DNA of 64,000 nt from Nocardia asteroides. Lineage in GTDB: Bacteria; Actinomycetota; Actinomycetes; Mycobacteriales; Mycobacteriaceae. Within the stretch, counting starts at the first letter, position 1. Every line of letters starts with the position of its first letter. A program made the position numbers and the translations under genes. The notes below the pieces were generated by a model. That model had not been told where the DNA came from. It saw only the letters and a program-made list of their open reading frames with translations, and did no database searches. The stretch covers positions 3,648,001-3,712,000 of the forward strand of contig NZ_LR134352.1 in assembly GCF_900637185.1 (NCBI RefSeq). Direction: 5' to 3'. Shown here in pieces: positions 23,865-32,100 of the stretch.

Positions 23865-25105
23865 TCGATCACCCCGCCGGTGGGCAGGACCCAAGGTTGT
23901 TCACCGAGGAGTTCGGTGGTGCGGTCGCGGACGAGGTAGTCCGGGATCCGGTGTTCGCCGTCGTCGTCTCCCTTGGCGCGTGCGCCCGGTGCTCCCATTC
24001 CGGCCATCCCTGGTAGGCCGTTGCGGCCGGCAGTTGCGTTCGCCGTGCGCTCAGGGGCACCGGCTTGCTTGGCCACATGACCAGGTACTGCCTTGCCTGC
24101 GATAGGTGGACCTGCGGTCGGGGAGCCGCTCGTGGGCGCACCGGTGCCCGGAGCGGTTCCCGGGTTCGGTGAACCGGGTGTTGTCGAGGGATCGGCAGTG
24201 GTGGGTGCGGTGCTCGATGGTGTGGTTCGCGTACCAGCGGGGTCGGTTTCCTCCGGTGAGCCGACTCGGGTGGCCGACTGCTGGTAATCCACTGGCTGGG
24301 TGCTGTTTTCGGCGGGTTCGCCGGTCGACTTGCGTGTGGAGGGGTTCTTCGGCGGCTGTGCGGGTTCGGGCGTCTTTCCCCCGTGAAAGGTGTTCACCGC
24401 TTGCGCGAGTCGCGGTGTTCGCTCGTCGACCTCCCTCGCGGCGGGTTGATAGATCGTGCTCATCAGCCATTGGGCCTCGGCTTCGGCCTCGTCGGCGCTG
24501 TGCTTGGACTCCTTGATCGCGCCGGTGCGGGGAATCGCGACGTTCGCCTGATCGAAGCCGGAGACGTCCAGTGGCGGCTGGATCGACCTCGCCGCCTTGC
24601 TGAGCGCGTCTTCCAGGGTATCGATGCAGTTCGCCATCAACTCGAAGGTGAGCGAGAGCTTCTCGGCCTCGACGACGTAGGCGCGGGTGCTCACCATCGC
24701 CGCGGTGGCCGCGCGCCCCTGCCAATGGGTGGCGATGGCTTTCTCCACGTCGGCACGGAAGGTCTCCACCGCCTCCCGCATGCCACCGTGGGCGCTGCCG
24801 CGGCCACCCTCATCCAGCCGGCGCCAGCCGTCGGCGCCGGTGTTTATCGCCGCGACGTCGACCTGCGAACTGGCGCCGTGCAGAGCATTCCAGATCTGTT
24901 CGTGGGTCCACTGAGCGAAGTTCTCGTGTTGGATGATCTTGGTTGCGGCGTAACGATCCTGATAGCGGGTGGTCAGGTCGGAACGTTCCCGGAATACGGC
25001 GGCTTCGCGAGGTTCCGACTTGTGCGCACCGTCGCTGGTTCGCATCTGGCCGGTTTCGGCCAGTGAACCGAGGGCGGCCAACGCGTCCGAATGTGCGGCG
25101 ACCAT
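23861..25105 (-). CDS. PPE-like/WXG-type type VII substrate with proline-rich tail
   Basis: 414 aa. The N-terminal 230 residues are helical: EQIWNALHGASSQVDVAAIN, then VEKAIATHWQGRAATAAM with a W-Q-G turn, and AYVVEAEKLSLTFELMANCI. This is the layout of PPE-like ESX proteins. Residues 250-380 are a low-complexity Pro/Thr/Gly/Ala tail, and the C-terminus is short and charged. ATG at 25105 overlaps the upstream stop (TGATG), and its own stop overlaps EspG. The three genes therefore form one translationally coupled unit. Confidence 0.75.
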   Translation of the reverse strand: MVAAHSDALAALGSLAETGQMRTSDGAHKSEPREAAVFRERSDLTTRYQDRYAATKIIQHENFAQWTHEQIWNALHGASSQVDVAAINTGADGWRRLDEGGRGSAHGGMREAVETFRADVEKAIATHWQGRAATAAMVSTRAYVVEAEKLSLTFELMANCIDTLEDALSKAARSIQPPLDVSGFDQANVAIPRTGAIKESKHSADEAEAEAQWLMSTIYQPAAREVDERTPRLAQAVNTFHGGKTPEPAQPPKNPSTRKSTGEPAENSTQPVDYQQSATRVGSPEETDPAGTRTTPSSTAPTTADPSTTPGSPNPGTAPGTGAPTSGSPTAGPPIAGKAVPGHVAKQAGAPERTANATAGRNGLPGMAGMGAPGARAKGDDDGEHRIPDYLVRDRTTELLGEQPWVLPTGGVIE

Positions 25106-25506
25106 CAGAGCTGACCGCCCTTCGCACCCAGTTCCGCCGCGTTCTGCTGGTCGACCGTGCCGACCTTGCCGATCGTCGCGGCGTAGGTGTCGCGCATGAG
25201 TGTCGCGATCTCGATGTGTTGCCCGAGACGGGTGAACGCGGAATCGGTGCTGTCGTCCGAATCCCCGTGCACGGCCTTGTTCTGGAACTTGGCGCGCAGG
25301 ATCTGCGCGGAAGGGATGCCGCCGTAGCCGGACAGCGTCTGCAGGCCGAGCGCGTCGTGCTGGAGCTGGACCAGCCGGTCGCGATACGCCTCACATGCTG
25401 CCCGCAGCGCCTCGCCGATGCCTTCATCCATCCGCAATTCACCATCGGCCGCCTGCTGCTCGGCCGTCTGCCATTCGCGGATCTGCTGGTCGAGTGGGTC
25501 GGTCAC
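25105..25506 (-). CDS. Small helical ESX-associated protein (EspC/WXG-like)
   Basis: 133 aa, helical, no signal peptide. It includes QQIREWQTAEQQAADGELRM and TRLGQHIEIATLMRDTYAAT. It is the first gene of the EspG unit, where the partner of a PPE-like protein (a PE or EspC equivalent) is normally encoded. GTG at 25506 follows GGGAGACTGCCC. Longer in-frame starts read into the divergent upstream region and lack family character. The assignment rests on position and helical pattern, not on a clear motif. Confidence 0.6.
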   Translation of the reverse strand: MTDPLDQQIREWQTAEQQAADGELRMDEGIGEALRAACEAYRDRLVQLQHDALGLQTLSGYGGIPSAQILRAKFQNKAVHGDSDDSTDSAFTRLGQHIEIATLMRDTYAATIGKVGTVDQQNAAELGAKGGQL

Positions 25507-25633
25507 GGGCAGTCTCCCGCGGCCGGTGTGGTGTCCGCGTGGTATGCGGGAAAGTCGGTGCGGCCGGGCCGACGGTGTGTGGTGGAAAGGGGCACATCTG
25601 TCAGATGCGGCCGGGCGAGTCATCGGTTCGCGG

Positions 25634-26317
25634 ATGGCCGGGGGTGCGATCCCGGCGGCGGCATCGCTGCCCGAGCAAGGGCGCCGAACCTGGATCCGCC
25701 GAACCGGCATCAACATTGACGTGTTCGACTCGACTGCACCCGATGTCTGGAGCCTGCTCCAGCAACTCTTCAGCGATCAGCCATGGGTGGTGTTCCTCGC
25801 GGGGCTGCTCAGCTGGGTGGCGACGATCCTCGGGGTCTTCCGGGCATCCCGGCACGGTCTGCGTCTACTTTCCGAGCGAGATGACCTGTTGGGCACCGGA
25901 ATACGAATCGGCATCGCCGCGATATTGATGGTGGTTCCGATGACCTGGATTGTGTGCACGGTGGTGTGGGGGAACCTGTACCAGTACATCTTCACCGGTC
26001 TGTTCCTGGTGGACGAACCGGCGCGGCCCACCTCGTGGTTGGGGGTGTCGGTCGGCGCAGTAGTCCTCGTCGGCTATGTGGTCTCGGTGTGTGTGGAAGT
26101 CGTGAAGAAGTTGCTTGACGGCGCGATCAGTGAGGCGTTGTCCAGTGCGCTCGGCGGCGGTGCGTTGCCTGGCCTCCCGGCGGCGCTGCTGACGGTGGTC
26201 CACCGAAATGACGACGGTCCGTCGTGGGCAGTGGCCAGTGGCGTGGTGTTTGTGGGCGGCTTTCTCGTCGCGCCGGTGATCGTGGCGATCTGCGTGCGGC
26301 TGTGCAGCGAGAAGTGA
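25634..26317 (+). CDS. Multi-pass membrane protein, unknown
   Basis: About 227 aa with four hydrophobic helices: WVVFLAGLLSWVATILGVF, then IGIAAILMVVPMTWIVCTVVW, VGAVVLVGYVVSVCVEVV and ASGVVFVGGFLVAPVIVAI. A cytosolic loop holds a Gly/Leu-rich stretch. I do not recognise the family. The start is uncertain: ATG 25634 and GTG 25721 are both in frame and neither has a clear ribosome site. It is divergent from the ESX-associated unit. Confidence 0.6.
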   Translation: MAGGAIPAAASLPEQGRRTWIRRTGINIDVFDSTAPDVWSLLQQLFSDQPWVVFLAGLLSWVATILGVFRASRHGLRLLSERDDLLGTGIRIGIAAILMVVPMTWIVCTVVWGNLYQYIFTGLFLVDEPARPTSWLGVSVGAVVLVGYVVSVCVEVVKKLLDGAISEALSSALGGGALPGLPAALLTVVHRNDDGPSWAVASGVVFVGGFLVAPVIVAICVRLCSEK

Positions 26318-26408
26318 GGCGGCTGCGCCGCGGTCGGTGAACCCCGCGTCGCGTCGTGTGCGTCTGAGCAGGTGTCGGATATTGGCCTATTCAAGGTGGC
26401 GAGGGTAC

Positions 26409-26684
26409 ATGAACAGGACGGGCTGGACCCCGAATGGCAGGGTACGCAGGGTAATCGGTGTCGCGGTTGTCGCGGCGATGTGTTTCGTCGTGCCCGCGTG
26501 TGCGGAGGACAGCGTTGGTGACGACGTCGCCGATCAGGTGTGCGAGATCGTCGGCCCGGTGGCCGACGCCGTCGCCTCGCGGCTCGCCCGCGGGAAGGCC
26601 ATCACAGTGCTGATCATCGCCGCACTCACAGGCGTAGTCCTCGACGACGCCTGCCTGCGGCACCATGTCGAGGAAGCCGAGTGA
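26409..26684 (+). CDS. Small putative lipoprotein or secreted protein
   Basis: 91 aa. The basic N-terminus (NGRVRRVIG), the hydrophobic core VAVVAAMCFVVPAC and Cys29 fit a lipoprotein signal. The mature part is helical (ADQVCEIVGPVADAVASRLA) and contains a second hydrophobic stretch (TVLIIAALTGVVL). ATG at 26409 follows GGCGAGGGTAC. No family recognised. It lies between the membrane protein and a secreted inhibitor-like protein on the same strand. Confidence 0.55.
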   Translation: MNRTGWTPNGRVRRVIGVAVVAAMCFVVPACAEDSVGDDVADQVCEIVGPVADAVASRLARGKAITVLIIAALTGVVLDDACLRHHVEEAE

Positions 26685-26779
26685 ACCTGGGGCCGCCCAG
26701 CTCTGGGTGAACCGGCCGGTCTCTGCATCGCATCTCTGGATCCGTGAGCGTAGTCGACACAGACGGAGGGACAATCGTC

Positions 26780-27151
26780 ATGCAGGGTCATCATCGTTTT
26801 CGGATTCATCGGCTGCTGGCAGGCCTTTTCGCGGTACCACTCCTCGTGCTGAATTGGCTCGGTGCTGGACCGGCGAATGCCGAACTCTATTGTGACGAAG
26901 GCTCCGTCTGCTTCTGGGCGGGCTCGAACTATCAGGGAGACTGGTCAGTTCTAGCTGCACCGGGTGACACCTGTATCAGCCTCCCCAAAGCCCACTCGTC
27001 CATCTGGAACAGGACCGACGTTCAGATATGGTTCTACACCGATTCCGGCTGCCGTGAACCGGGCCGCTGGCTCGAACCGGAGGGCTACACGCCGGATACC
27101 GAGGTGCCGGTGCGTTCGATGGTCGCCGCCCAGTGGGTAGATCTAGGCTGA
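26780..27151 (+). CDS. Secreted peptidase-inhibitor-like protein (I36/SMI-type)
   Basis: 123 aa. A signal peptide of about 34 residues ends at GPANA. The mature part has the small-protein pattern of actinobacterial I36 inhibitors: CDEGSVCFWAGSNYQGDWS, a third Cys in GDTCISLPKAHSSIWN and a fourth in YTDSGCREPG, so two disulphides are expected. The family contains metalloprotease inhibitors of Streptomyces, but many members have unknown targets. ATG at 26780 follows GGAGGGAC. A terminator follows downstream. Confidence 0.65.
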   Translation: MQGHHRFRIHRLLAGLFAVPLLVLNWLGAGPANAELYCDEGSVCFWAGSNYQGDWSVLAAPGDTCISLPKAHSSIWNRTDVQIWFYTDSGCREPGRWLEPEGYTPDTEVPVRSMVAAQWVDLG

Positions 27152-27195
27152 CCCGGGGGTCACCCGGGGGAACGACGGCGGTATCCCCGGTGCCG

Positions 27196-27231
27196 AGAGA
27201 CCGATCTCGCTCAGACCTGCGATCGGTCTCT
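27196..27231. terminator. Hairpin between convergent genes
   Basis: AGAGACCGATC (27196-27206) and GATCGGTCTCT (27221-27231) are perfect 11-bp arms with a 14-nt loop. It lies between the I36-like gene and the convergent FG-GAP-like lipoprotein. Confidence 0.78.
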
Positions 27232-27233
27232 TG

Positions 27234-28481
27234 TCAGCTGACGAGATGTACCTCGAAAGTCCAGGTCTTGTGGTCGATGCCGTCGGCGCAGGTGGCGACG
27301 CGGCCCGTCTCGGTGGTCGTCCCTGCGGTGGGCGTCGAGCAGATCCACTCCGGCGTGGCGATCGCATTCGTGTTGCCTTCGGTCGCCGGTGGGCGGTTCC
27401 GGTAGTCGGCGTATACCTGCGCCGCCCGCACACAAGTGATCGGGCCGGTCATCGCGCGGATCTCGGTCGCCCTGCCGTCTGGCAGCGCCAGGCTCGTGCA
27501 CGGTTGATCCGGCACCGCGGATTCGGAGGTGAATTCCTGGTCCGGTGCGGTCTTGTCGGAAGCGCTCGCGGGTAGCCGGCGTTCGGTGTGCGGGCAGTCG
27601 AAGGCGACCTGCGATTCGGGCACTATGCTCGGGACAGGCTGGTTGCTACGTGCTTCGCCGGGTCGCCAGGTGTGGTTGTCGACGAAGTGGAAGTCGACTT
27701 CCGAGCCCTCGAGTCGACCTGGTGACGATTTATCGGCCGCCAGTCGCGTGATGACGGCCTTGCCCGGGGAGCACCGAAAGATTCCGTAGTTGTCGCTATC
27801 GCTGCCCCACGTGGCCCAGGTATCGGCATTCGAGTACATATCCGCGCCGATCGGGGAATCGATGACCTGCATCCCACCATCGAGCATCCGCAGGACTCGA
27901 AAGCGGCTGTTGCGCCCGCTTCCGCCGACCCAGAAGATCAACTCGGGCACCCCGTCACCGGTGATATCGGTTGCCGCGACGAGTCCCATTTCCTGCTTTT
28001 CGGTGAAGGAGCCGTGCGGACCGAGACCGTCACCGCTGTCGTAGTAGCCCTCGAGGGTGCTCACGTACCGTGCGACGGTGTCGGGCAAGCCGACCAGCAA
28101 CTCATAGGAGGGCGTGGCCGAGAGCGCGATTGCGATGGGGTTGACCGCGTCCTTGCCGCTGATCGGGGCGACCGCGACCACCCGGCACATCCGGCCTGGG
28201 CCGTTGCGTCCTTCGCAGGGGTCCTTGCCGGTGAAAACGGCTGGGTCCACAGAGATCGGTGACTGCTGCGACGTTGCGGATCCATCCGCCGGCAGGCAAG
28301 CGGTGGCCGCTATCGTGACGGCGAGTAGCACGACTGTCATGCGCCGCCGACTCGCACGAGTCTTGCTGCTCGTGCGTTGGCGGGGTGCGTGGCGAAGGAA
28401 GTCCATGTTCGCTGAGATGCCGTTGCCGACCCGATTGGTTCGTCGGCCCGATCGTCGTGATCTGGCCGAGGAACCAATCAT
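27234..28481 (-). CDS. Lipoprotein with FG-GAP/VCBS-like segment
   Basis: 415 aa from ATG 28481. Alternative ATGs at 28406 and 28340 give a cleaner leader (RRRMTVVLLAVTIAATAC). Cys62 from the first start follows a lipoprotein-like core. The segment ATDITGDGVPELIFWVGG is the D-x-[DN]-x-D-G calcium-binding loop of FG-GAP/VCBS propeller repeats. The rest is unassigned and has several Cys residues that could pair outside the cell. It follows a small secreted protein on the same strand by 24 nt, so the two may be co-expressed. No ribosome site is decisive. Confidence 0.65.
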   Translation of the reverse strand: MIGSSARSRRSGRRTNRVGNGISANMDFLRHAPRQRTSSKTRASRRRMTVVLLAVTIAATACLPADGSATSQQSPISVDPAVFTGKDPCEGRNGPGRMCRVVAVAPISGKDAVNPIAIALSATPSYELLVGLPDTVARYVSTLEGYYDSGDGLGPHGSFTEKQEMGLVAATDITGDGVPELIFWVGGSGRNSRFRVLRMLDGGMQVIDSPIGADMYSNADTWATWGSDSDNYGIFRCSPGKAVITRLAADKSSPGRLEGSEVDFHFVDNHTWRPGEARSNQPVPSIVPESQVAFDCPHTERRLPASASDKTAPDQEFTSESAVPDQPCTSLALPDGRATEIRAMTGPITCVRAAQVYADYRNRPPATEGNTNAIATPEWICSTPTAGTTTETGRVATCADGIDHKTWTFEVHLVS

Positions 28482-28505
28482 GAGCTCGCCACGAACGGAA
28501 CCCGC

Positions 28506-28817
28506 TCAGCTGCCCGCGTAGAAATAGAAGTAGTACCCGGGACCCTTAGCGGGTGCTTTGCCGCCGAGTGAGGGCTTCTCAGTTCCGGAGTTGTGTGAAC
28601 AGGCGCTCAACCGCGCGATGTTGCCCCGTTGGGCCGGATCGGCATCCATGATCGCGATCCGGTCCTCGAGTTCGGCCTCGCACTCCAATTGTGTTTGGAA
28701 TGGCCCGAACCAGATATGGACCTCGGTAGCGGCCGCAGGCCCGGCCGCGATACCCGCGAGCGCTCCGGTCATAGCCAGGATCGCGGCCGATCGCTTAACC
28801 CCTGTCAAGGTGATCAA
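28506..28817 (-). CDS. Small secreted protein with GPF-x5-EC motif, second copy
   Basis: 103 aa. TTG at 28817 is the chosen start because GAGGAG lies 7 nt upstream and the frame then reads straight into a signal peptide (SAAILAMTGALAGIAAGPAAA). The mature part carries WFGPFQTQLECEAELED, a second Cys (LSACSHNSG), and a Gly/Tyr-rich tail GPGYYFYFYAGS. It is related in pattern to 17990-18235. Both copies stand near a beta-propeller lipoprotein gene, which hints at a functional pair. Confidence 0.68.
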   Translation of the reverse strand: MITLTGVKRSAAILAMTGALAGIAAGPAAATEVHIWFGPFQTQLECEAELEDRIAIMDADPAQRGNIARLSACSHNSGTEKPSLGGKAPAKGPGYYFYFYAGS

Positions 28818-29020
28818 ATTCGACTCCTCGTCTCCGCGGCGGCGTCGTCGACGCCGCCGGTGTGTCCTGCCTACCCACAGATGCGCTGGCGTCGAATCGC
28901 GGTTCGCCCGGTGGCAGTCCGCGCGAATGCGTTGGAGTGAACCATTGTTCGGGGCGAAGGCATCTACGTAGATGTCGGTACGGTGCCGCGGATCAGCGCG
29001 GTGGACAACTAGGGAGAATC

Positions 29021-29134
29021 ATGTACGGACTTTTTCTCGGCCTCGATCTGCTGAACCTGGGGTCGTCGATCGTCGCCAACGGGACGGCGGCGCTGGCCAA
29101 CCTGATCTACATCATTCAGTCGCTGGGTAAGTAG
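29021..29134 (+). CDS. 37-residue hydrophobic peptide
   Basis: ATG at 29021 is preceded by AGGGAGAATC, a good ribosome site. The product MYGLFLGLDLLNLGSSIVAN... is almost entirely hydrophobic with a final QSLGK, so it is a single membrane-inserted helix or amphipathic peptide. A strong hairpin follows 8 nt after the stop. The compact promoter-less spacing and terminator suggest a real small gene; function unknown. Confidence 0.55.
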   Translation: MYGLFLGLDLLNLGSSIVANGTAALANLIYIIQSLGK

Positions 29135-29141
29135 CAAGGAT

Positions 29142-29183
29142 CGCCGTGGTCGTCTTGTCTGCGGGGTCGAGACGACCACGGCG
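29142..29183. terminator. Long-stem terminator after the 37-aa peptide
   Basis: CGCCGTGGTCGTCT (29142-29155) and AGACGACCACGGCG (29170-29183) are perfect 14-bp arms with a 14-nt loop. It is convergent with the Lon-WD40 gene that ends at 29193 and can serve both strands. Confidence 0.85.
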
Positions 29184-29192
29184 CTGCGGTGG

Positions 29193-32100
29193 CTATTCGG
29201 TCGGCTTGCCGGGGCACGTGGGGCGGTATTCGATCGCGGGCGAGACGAATTCGCGCCACTGCGCCCTGGTCATGCTTCGGGTGACCAAGGCACACGCGGT
29301 GGCGGCCCAGGCGGCCGGCAGCGGCCACAGACGGATGCCGCCTTCGTCGTAGCCGACCGCCACGTGCGTTCCGTCCTTGTCCACGGCGAGCGTCTGCGCG
29401 GCCCTGGCGCCACCGCCGGGTAAGGGCGGCCCGACCTGGCGGAGATCGGCGGCGTTCCAGAGGCGGACCTCGCCGTCATGTCCGCCGGTGATCACCAGCT
29501 GGTCGTCGGCGCTGAACGCGACATCGGTGATCTCGTTGCGGTGGCCGTCCTCGGACACCCGGATCTGCTTGCGTGTGGCGACATCGAGGATGCGCACGCG
29601 GTGGTCAGCGCCCGCGACGGCGAGGAGCTTGCCGCTGTTGGCGAAGTTCACCGTGTTGATCACGGTGCCGACCGGTGGGAAGGTGCCGATCGTGCGGCCG
29701 GATCGGGTTTCGTGGATTCGCACGACGCCGTCTTTGCCCGCGCTCACGACGATTTCGCGATCGGGGCTCACGACCAGCTGCGTCACCGGCTGATCCGAGA
29801 CTGCGATGTCGAACAGTGGGTTCCCGCTCGACACGTCCCAGGCGCGGAGGTGTCCGTCGATGCCGACGGCCAGCACTGTCGACCCCGTGCGATCGAAGGT
29901 GGGATCCGTCATGGCCGGCCGTGCGGGAACCTCGATGGTGCGCAGTGGATTCGGATCGTCACCGGCCGACCAGATCCTGACCGTTCCGTCGGCGCCGGTG
30001 GACGCGAGCAACCTGCCATCGTCGCTGGTCGCGGTGCCGAATACGATTCCGGTATGACCGCGCTTGTCGTGCAGCAGCTTTCGGGTGGCGACATCGTAGA
30101 CATGTATCGTGCCGTAGTGCGCGCTCGACAGCAGGCGGGTGCCCGTGCGGTCGAAGGTCACGTCCCACGACCTGGTCGAGACATCCAAACCGCCTGACCA
30201 GAACCGGTCCTTGGGATACCCCAGGTTCACGTGGGCATCCCGGGCGGCTGCGATCCGGCCGTCCGGATGTACAGCCACATTGTTGACCGGATAGAGCAGC
30301 TCGTTCCAGCGGCGACCGAAATCGGTGAACGAGTCGCCGTTCTGCGCGCCGGTGGCGATCCGCCACAGGCGGACTGTCGAATCCCGGCCACCGGAGACCA
30401 GCTCGCTGTGATCATTGGTGAGCGCCAGGCCGAACACCGGTCCGGCGTGGCCGGTCCATTCCCCGGCAGCCTCGGCGTTTCGCCACAGCCTGATCCGGCC
30501 GTCCCGGCCGCCGGTGAAGACGGTGCCGTCCGGGTGGACGACGACCGCGAATACCTCGGGGTCGGTGGCGAAGTCGGCATGGATCTCCGGTCCGGCGGCG
30601 ACGCCGGTCACGGCATCCCACCGCCGGATGGTGCCGTCGGCCGACCCGGACACGAGTCGAGTGCCCGTGGCGTCGAAAGCCAGTGCGGTGACCGCGGATC
30701 GATGTGCGGTGACAGTGTGCCGCACGGTGCGCGTGGCGAGATCGGTGAGCCGGACGGTGCCATCGTCGTGTGCGGAGGCGACCGTGCTGTTGGCGGCGTC
30801 GATCGCGAGGGCGCGTACGGCATTCTCGGTGGCGACGAGTACGCCCAGCGAGTCGCCGGTGGGGCTGTCCCAGAGCCGGATGTCACCGTCGGTCCCACCA
30901 GAGACGATCACGGCGTCGGACTTGTCGAAGACCACGGCAGTGGTCGGGCCGACGTGGGTGACCGAGGTACGCGGGCCGATCGGCAACCGGTCCGACATCC
31001 GCCACAGCGCGACGCGGCCGTCCCACCCGCCCGCTGCCGCGAGCGACCCGTCGTGGCTGAATGCGATGCCGCGAAAAGCCCGGTCCACAGGCTGCATTTC
31101 GGTACCCGAGGGTGCCTGCGCGCCGAGGTCCCACTGCCGCAGCGTGCCGTCCTCACCGCCGGTCAGCACCCGCCCCGCCGCCATCGCGAGGCCGTGAACG
31201 GCACCACCGTGACCGACCAGGGGGTTCCCGAGCGCGCTGCCGCTCTCGATGTCCCAGCGCCGGATCGTCGCGTCCCACCCACCCGACACCACGCTCGCGG
31301 TCGCGGCATCGAACTGCACGGTGAGCACCGGACCGTCGTGGCCTAGGAGCATACGGCCTTCGGGGACAGCTCGGCTGACGTCCCAAAGGAGCACGAAGTC
31401 GGCCTCGCTGCCGATGGCGATGTGCCTGCCGTCGGCGCTCACGGCCAGACTGTCGACCTTCTTCGGGCCGGCGGGTGCGAGCAGAACCGGCGTGGCGCTG
31501 TCGATCTGGGTGCGCCACACCGCGCCGTCATGGCCAGCCGAGACCACTCGGTGTCCGTCCGGCTCGAATTCGACAGCGCTCACGACTCCGACATGAGGTG
31601 TCACCGGCGGCGCCGCGGCCGACCCGTCGGCGACGCTCCACACGGTGACTGAGCCGTCGGCGCCACCCACCACCGCGCGCCGCCCGTTGTCTTCGAGCGC
31701 CACACTGCGCGCGGGCCCGGTGCGCAGTTCCCTGGCGAGGGTGCCATCGGCGGTGTTCCACAGCCGCACGGCGCCATCGAGGTGGGCGGTAGCCGCGACA
31801 GCGCCGGTGCTGTCGAGATCGAGGGCGTCGGCAGGCGGTCGTCCATCGAAGCCGATCCAGCGAGCGGCTCCGGATCGCATGTCCCGGAAACGAATTCCGG
31901 TCTCGGTGGCGAACGCCACGTGGCTGCCTTCCCGCGTCGCTGCGACGGCTCTGATCCTGGTTGGCTCGGCGGTGACCACGCCGCGCAGGCCAACGAGCGT
32001 GTCCGACAGCGCGCCGGGATCCTGGCCGGGTCGGATCGCTTCGGCGGCGAGCATGAGTTGGATCGCGCGTTCGACGCCACCGGCCTGTACGCCGCGCAGG

